This document shows, one piece after another, positions 60,906-64,000 of a stretch of 64,000 nucleotides of DNA (within the stretch, counting starts at the first letter, position 1; each line of letters starts with the position of its first letter). Under the pieces are notes generated by a model, which saw nothing but the letters and a program-made list of their open reading frames with translations, was not told the origin of the DNA and did not search any database. The stretch lies in assembly GCA_036496805.1 (NCBI GenBank), contig DASXKN010000005.1, positions 62,001-126,000 of the forward strand, written 5' to 3'. A program made the translations under genes and the position numbers. This stretch comes from SZAS-103 sp036496805 (GTDB lineage: Bacteria; Pseudomonadota; Gammaproteobacteria; Xanthomonadales; Xanthomonadaceae).

Positions 60906-63035
60906 ATGAGCGCAACCACCGCAAGCATGCCCCGCAGCAGCGCGATGAGCCGCGAACTGATCGCGCCGGCGATCGCCGACGCCTTCCGCAAGCTGTCGCT
61001 GCGCGCGCAGGTGCGGAACCCGGTGATGTTCGTGGTGTTCGTCTGCAGCATCGCCACCACCCTCCTGTGGATCCAGGCGCTCGCCGGCCACGGCGAAGCG
61101 CCGGCCGGATTCATCCTCGGCATCGCGATCTGGCTGTGGTTCACCTTGCTGTTCGCGAATTTCGCCGAGGCGATTGCCGAAGGACGCGGCAAGGCACAGG
61201 CGAACGCACTGCGCGGCGCGCGCAAGGAAGTGCAGGCGCTCAAGCTGGCCGAGCCGCACCGCGACGCACAGGTCGTCTTCACCGTCGCGAGCGACCTGCG
61301 TGCCGGCGATTTCGTGCTGGTCGAGGCGAACCAGGTCATCCCCGGCGACGGCGAGATTGTCGAAGGCGCGGCGACGGTCGACGAAAGCGCGATCACCGGC
61401 GAATCCGCACCGGTCGTGCGTGAATCGGGCGGCGACCGCAGCTCGGTCACCGGCGGCACCAGGGTGCTGTCGGACTGGATCGTGGTGCGCATCAGCGCCA
61501 ATCCGGGCGAAAGCTTCCTCGACCGCATGATCGCGATGGTCGAGGGCGCGGCGCGGCGCAAGACGCCCAACGAGATCGCGCTGACCATCCTGCTCGCGAA
61601 ATTCACCCTGATCTTCCTGCTCGCCTGCGCGACCCTGCTGCCGTATTCGCTGTACAGCGTGCGGGCGGCCGGCCACGGTTCGCCGGTGACGATCACCGTG
61701 CTGGTCGCGCTGCTGGTCTGCCTGATCCCGACCACGATCGGCGGTCTGCTCTCGGCGATCGGCATCGCCGGCATGGACCGCATGATCCAGGCCAACGTGA
61801 TCGCCACGTCGGGACGCGCGGTCGAAGCCGCCGGCGACGTCGACGTTCTGCTGCTCGACAAGACCGGCACGATCACCCTCGGCAACCGCCACGCCGTCGC
61901 CTTCCACACCGCGCCTGGCGTGAAGCCCGAAACGCTGGCCGACGCGGCGCAGCTCGCGTCGCTGCCCGATGAGACACCCGAAGGCCGCAGCATCGTCGTA
62001 CTCGCGAAGGAAGAATTCGGCCTGCGCGAGCGCGACCTGCGCGAAGGTCGGCCGCAATCGCAGACGATGCACTTCGTTCCGTTCACGGCGCAGACGCGGA
62101 TGAGTGGCGTGGACCTCGTGTCCGATTCTTCCCGCGCCGCAGGCGCTGGCGGCGGCCGCGCCATCCGCAAGGGCGCGATCGACGCGGTCGAGAAGTACCT
62201 GGTGTCGCTCGGCGGCTCCCTACCGGCCGAGGTGCGCCGCATCGCCGACGACATCGCGCGCAAGGGCGCCACGCCGCTGCTGGTCGCCGACGGGCGCAGC
62301 GCGCTGGGCGTGATCGAGCTAAAGGACATCGTCAAGGGCGGCATTCGCGAGCGTTTCGCCGAACTGCGCCGGATGGGCATCAAGACCATCATGATCACCG
62401 GCGACAACCCGCTCACGGCGGGCGCGATCGCCGCCGAATCGGGCGTCGACGATTTCCTCGCCGAAGCAACGCCGGAGGCGAAGCTCAAACTCATCCGCGA
62501 CATACAGGCCGAAGGTCGCCTGGTCGCAATGTGCGGTGACGGTACCAACGACGCACCGGCGCTCGCCCAGGCCGATGTCGCGGTGGCGATGAACACCGGC
62601 ACCCAGGCCGCGAAAGAGGCCGGCAACATGGTCGACCTCGATTCCAACCCGACCAAGCTCATCGAGATCGTCGAGATCGGCAAGCAGATGCTGATCACGC
62701 GCGGTTCGCTGACCACGTTCTCGATCGCCAACGACATCGCCAAGTACTTCGCGATCATCCCGGCGGCGTTCTCGACCACCTATCCGGCGCTCAACGCGCT
62801 CAACGTGATGCACCTGGCGACGCCGGCGAGCGCGATCCTGTCGGCGGTGATCTTCAACGCGCTGATCATCGTCGTGCTGATTCCGCTGGCGCTCAAGGGC
62901 GTGGCTTACCGCGCGCTCGGCGCCGGCGCGCTGCTGCGCCGCAACCTGCTGGTCTACGGCGTCGGCGGAATGATCGTGCCTTTCATCGGCATCAAGGCGA
63001 TCGACATGCTCCTGGTCCTGCTTCACCTGAGTTGA
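60906..63035 (+). CDS. kdpB: Potassium-transporting ATPase, ATP-binding subunit KdpB
   Basis: A 709-residue P-type ATPase that powers high-affinity K+ uptake. The phosphorylated Asp is D318 in DKTGTI. ITGESAP marks the actuator domain and MCGDGTNDAPALAQADVAVAM the hinge. N-terminal Ser/Ala-rich residues (1-15) precede the first helix. It starts 2 bp after kdpA, and kdpC starts 44 bp after its stop. All catalytic motifs are intact. Confidence 0.97.
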   Translation: MSATTASMPRSSAMSRELIAPAIADAFRKLSLRAQVRNPVMFVVFVCSIATTLLWIQALAGHGEAPAGFILGIAIWLWFTLLFANFAEAIAEGRGKAQANALRGARKEVQALKLAEPHRDAQVVFTVASDLRAGDFVLVEANQVIPGDGEIVEGAATVDESAITGESAPVVRESGGDRSSVTGGTRVLSDWIVVRISANPGESFLDRMIAMVEGAARRKTPNEIALTILLAKFTLIFLLACATLLPYSLYSVRAAGHGSPVTITVLVALLVCLIPTTIGGLLSAIGIAGMDRMIQANVIATSGRAVEAAGDVDVLLLDKTGTITLGNRHAVAFHTAPGVKPETLADAAQLASLPDETPEGRSIVVLAKEEFGLRERDLREGRPQSQTMHFVPFTAQTRMSGVDLVSDSSRAAGAGGGRAIRKGAIDAVEKYLVSLGGSLPAEVRRIADDIARKGATPLLVADGRSALGVIELKDIVKGGIRERFAELRRMGIKTIMITGDNPLTAGAIAAESGVDDFLAEATPEAKLKLIRDIQAEGRLVAMCGDGTNDAPALAQADVAVAMNTGTQAAKEAGNMVDLDSNPTKLIEIVEIGKQMLITRGSLTTFSIANDIAKYFAIIPAAFSTTYPALNALNVMHLATPASAILSAVIFNALIIVVLIPLALKGVAYRALGAGALLRRNLLVYGVGGMIVPFIGIKAIDMLLVLLHLS

Positions 63036-63079
63036 TGCGCATGCGAGATCGCATGGCCACTTTCAGAAGGACGACCGTC

Positions 63080-63664
63080 ATGGACAAGCTGTTGTCGCAA
63101 TCGCTGCGGATGCTGGTGCTGATGACCGCGCTTACCGGCGTCGCCTACCCCTTGCTGGTGACCGCCATCGCGCAGGTGGTTTTCCCGCACCAGGCCAATG
63201 GCAGCGTGATCGAACGCCAGGGAAAGGCTGCGGGCTCGGAGCTGATCGGCCAGCCGTTCGACGATCCGCGCTATTTCCTGGGGCGCCCATCGGCAACCTC
63301 GCCGCAGGCCTACAACGGTGGATCATCGGTCGGCTCCAACCAGGGCCCGACGAATCCGGCATGGATCGATGCGGTGAAGCAGCGCATCGCCGTCCTGCAT
63401 GCCGCGGACCCGGTCAATACGTCGCCGATTCCCGTCGACCTGGTGACCGCTTCGGGCAGCGGGCTCGATCCGGAGATATCGCCCGCTGCCGCGCGATACC
63501 AGGTGGCGCGGGTCGCGCGAGCGAGGCGCATGGATGCGGTGCAGGTGCAGGCGCTGGTGGATAGGGCAACGGCGGGACGCACGTTCGGCGTGCTCGGCGA
63601 GCCGCGCGTCAACGTGCTCGAACTCAACCTCATGCTCGACAACCTCAGGCTCGACGGGCGCTAG
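63080..63664 (+). CDS. kdpC: Potassium-transporting ATPase subunit KdpC
   Basis: A 194-residue subunit with one N-terminal helix (about 10-30) and a periplasmic domain. Family motifs include FDDPRYFLGRPSAT, SNQGPTNP, PVDLVTASGSGLDPEISP and VNVLELNLMLD. It acts as the catalytic chaperone of the KdpFABC pump. ATG at 63080 has AAGGA 8 nt upstream; an ATG further up (63032) adds a non-conserved basic stretch. kdpD begins 33 bp after the stop. Confidence 0.95.
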   Translation: MDKLLSQSLRMLVLMTALTGVAYPLLVTAIAQVVFPHQANGSVIERQGKAAGSELIGQPFDDPRYFLGRPSATSPQAYNGGSSVGSNQGPTNPAWIDAVKQRIAVLHAADPVNTSPIPVDLVTASGSGLDPEISPAAARYQVARVARARRMDAVQVQALVDRATAGRTFGVLGEPRVNVLELNLMLDNLRLDGR

Positions 63665-63697
63665 GCATGGCGCCGCGCGAGCCGGCATGATGGCGCG

Positions 63698-64000
63698 ATG
63701 TCCGCACGCATGCCAGGCAATGCTGCGCCCGAGCGTCCCGACCCGGACGCGCTGCTCACGCGCGTGCAGGAGGACGAGAAGCGGGCGGGGCGTGGAAGGC
63801 TGAAGATCTTCTTCGGCGCCGCGGCCGGCGTCGGCAAGTCCTACGCGATGCTCGAGGATGCGCGCCGGCGCGCGGCCGAGGGCGTCGATGTCGTGGTCGG
63901 TTACGTCGAGCTGCATGGCCGGCCGGACACCGAGGCGCTGCTGGACGGACTCGAGATCCTGCCTGCGCAGCGCATCGAGCACCGCGGCGTCGGCCTGCGC
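63698..64000 (+). CDS. kdpD: Sensor histidine kinase KdpD, N-terminal part (cut by window end)
   Basis: The first 101 codons of KdpD, the K+/osmotic sensor that controls the kdp operon. After a short Ala/Pro N-terminus, RLKIFFGAAAGVGKSYAML shows the Walker-A site of the KdpD domain, followed by EDARRRAAEGVDVVVGYVEL and RPDTEALLDGLE, all family hallmarks. The frame is open to the last base. ATG at 63698 is 33 bp after kdpC; no strong ribosome site is seen, so other starts are possible. Confidence 0.93.
   Translation, partial: MSARMPGNAAPERPDPDALLTRVQEDEKRAGRGRLKIFFGAAAGVGKSYAMLEDARRRAAEGVDVVVGYVELHGRPDTEALLDGLEILPAQRIEHRGVGLR

Overview
The window is high-GC DNA (well over 60% G+C by eye). Gene content and order suggest a gammaproteobacterium of the Lysobacter/Xanthomonas group (Lysobacteraceae). 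Supporting signs are the secDF junction, several secreted M13 zinc peptidases, a family of dispersed repeats that translate as RGEPVE or FDRLRANG, and a complete kdpFABC(D) locus with an extra microprotein. Species-level identity cannot be read from the sequence.

Layout. 1-7.2 kb: the end of secD, then secF, a MASE1-PAS-PAS-GGDEF protein, divergent suhB and trmJ, and a HAMP-EAL protein with a degraded active site. 7.3-8.1 kb: an AT-richer two-gene insert (a DUF6338-like membrane protein and a 56-residue GYxP-repeat protein). 8.2-13 kb: a CNNM/CBS membrane protein overlapping nhaD, divergent from a DUF47-pit phosphate pair with a possible Pho box. 13-19.2 kb: an M13 peptidase, a propeller lipoprotein, and a Spy-like plus di-haem cytochrome operon. 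19.4-21.9 kb: a BaeSR-like two-component system divergent from the Spy-like operon. 22-25.7 kb: four tandem paralogues of secreted beta-helix proteins sharing six cysteines. 25.9-30.7 kb: a GGDEF protein, an unknown protein, an alkyltransferase-like protein, a rhomboid protease, and an M13 homologue that has lost its HExxH motif. 30.8-38.9 kb: DUF3224, a methyltransferase, a third M13 peptidase, a beta-CASP metallo-beta-lactamase protein, an acyltransferase whose N-terminus is built from dispersed repeats, and a nitronate monooxygenase-like protein.

38.9-41.5 kb is accessory: an Mrr-type endonuclease, two small membrane proteins and a HicAB toxin-antitoxin pair. 41.8-46.7 kb: an ABC exporter, a 3-methyladenine glycosylase, two half-size EamA/SMR-type transporters and a queuosine-precursor transporter. 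Two of these genes share an unexplained leader motif. 46.7-47.75 kb resembles a small integron-cassette remnant: two minus-strand genes separated by an attC-like site, with no integrase in view. 47.9-56.3 kb: a DUF885 peptidase, DUF502, two tandem Ser/Thr kinases fused to FGE-like domains, and a thioredoxin-TPR protein. 56.4-58.7 kb: a membrane protein/XRE regulator pair behind a palindromic operator, and a secreted amidohydrolase. 58.9-64 kb: the Kdp potassium-pump operon, running off the end inside kdpD.

Main themes are envelope maintenance and stress (SecDF, Spy/BaeSR, rhomboid, thioredoxin-TPR), peptide turnover (three M13 proteins, DUF885, amidohydrolase), ion homeostasis (NhaD, Pit, CNNM, Kdp) and c-di-GMP signalling. 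Accessory or mobile DNA lies at 7.3-8.1, 38.9-41.5 and 46.7-47.75 kb. No rRNA, tRNA, CRISPR array, insertion sequence or prophage was recognised. The only stretch above 300 bases without a gene (31245-31583) is filled by the dispersed repeats.
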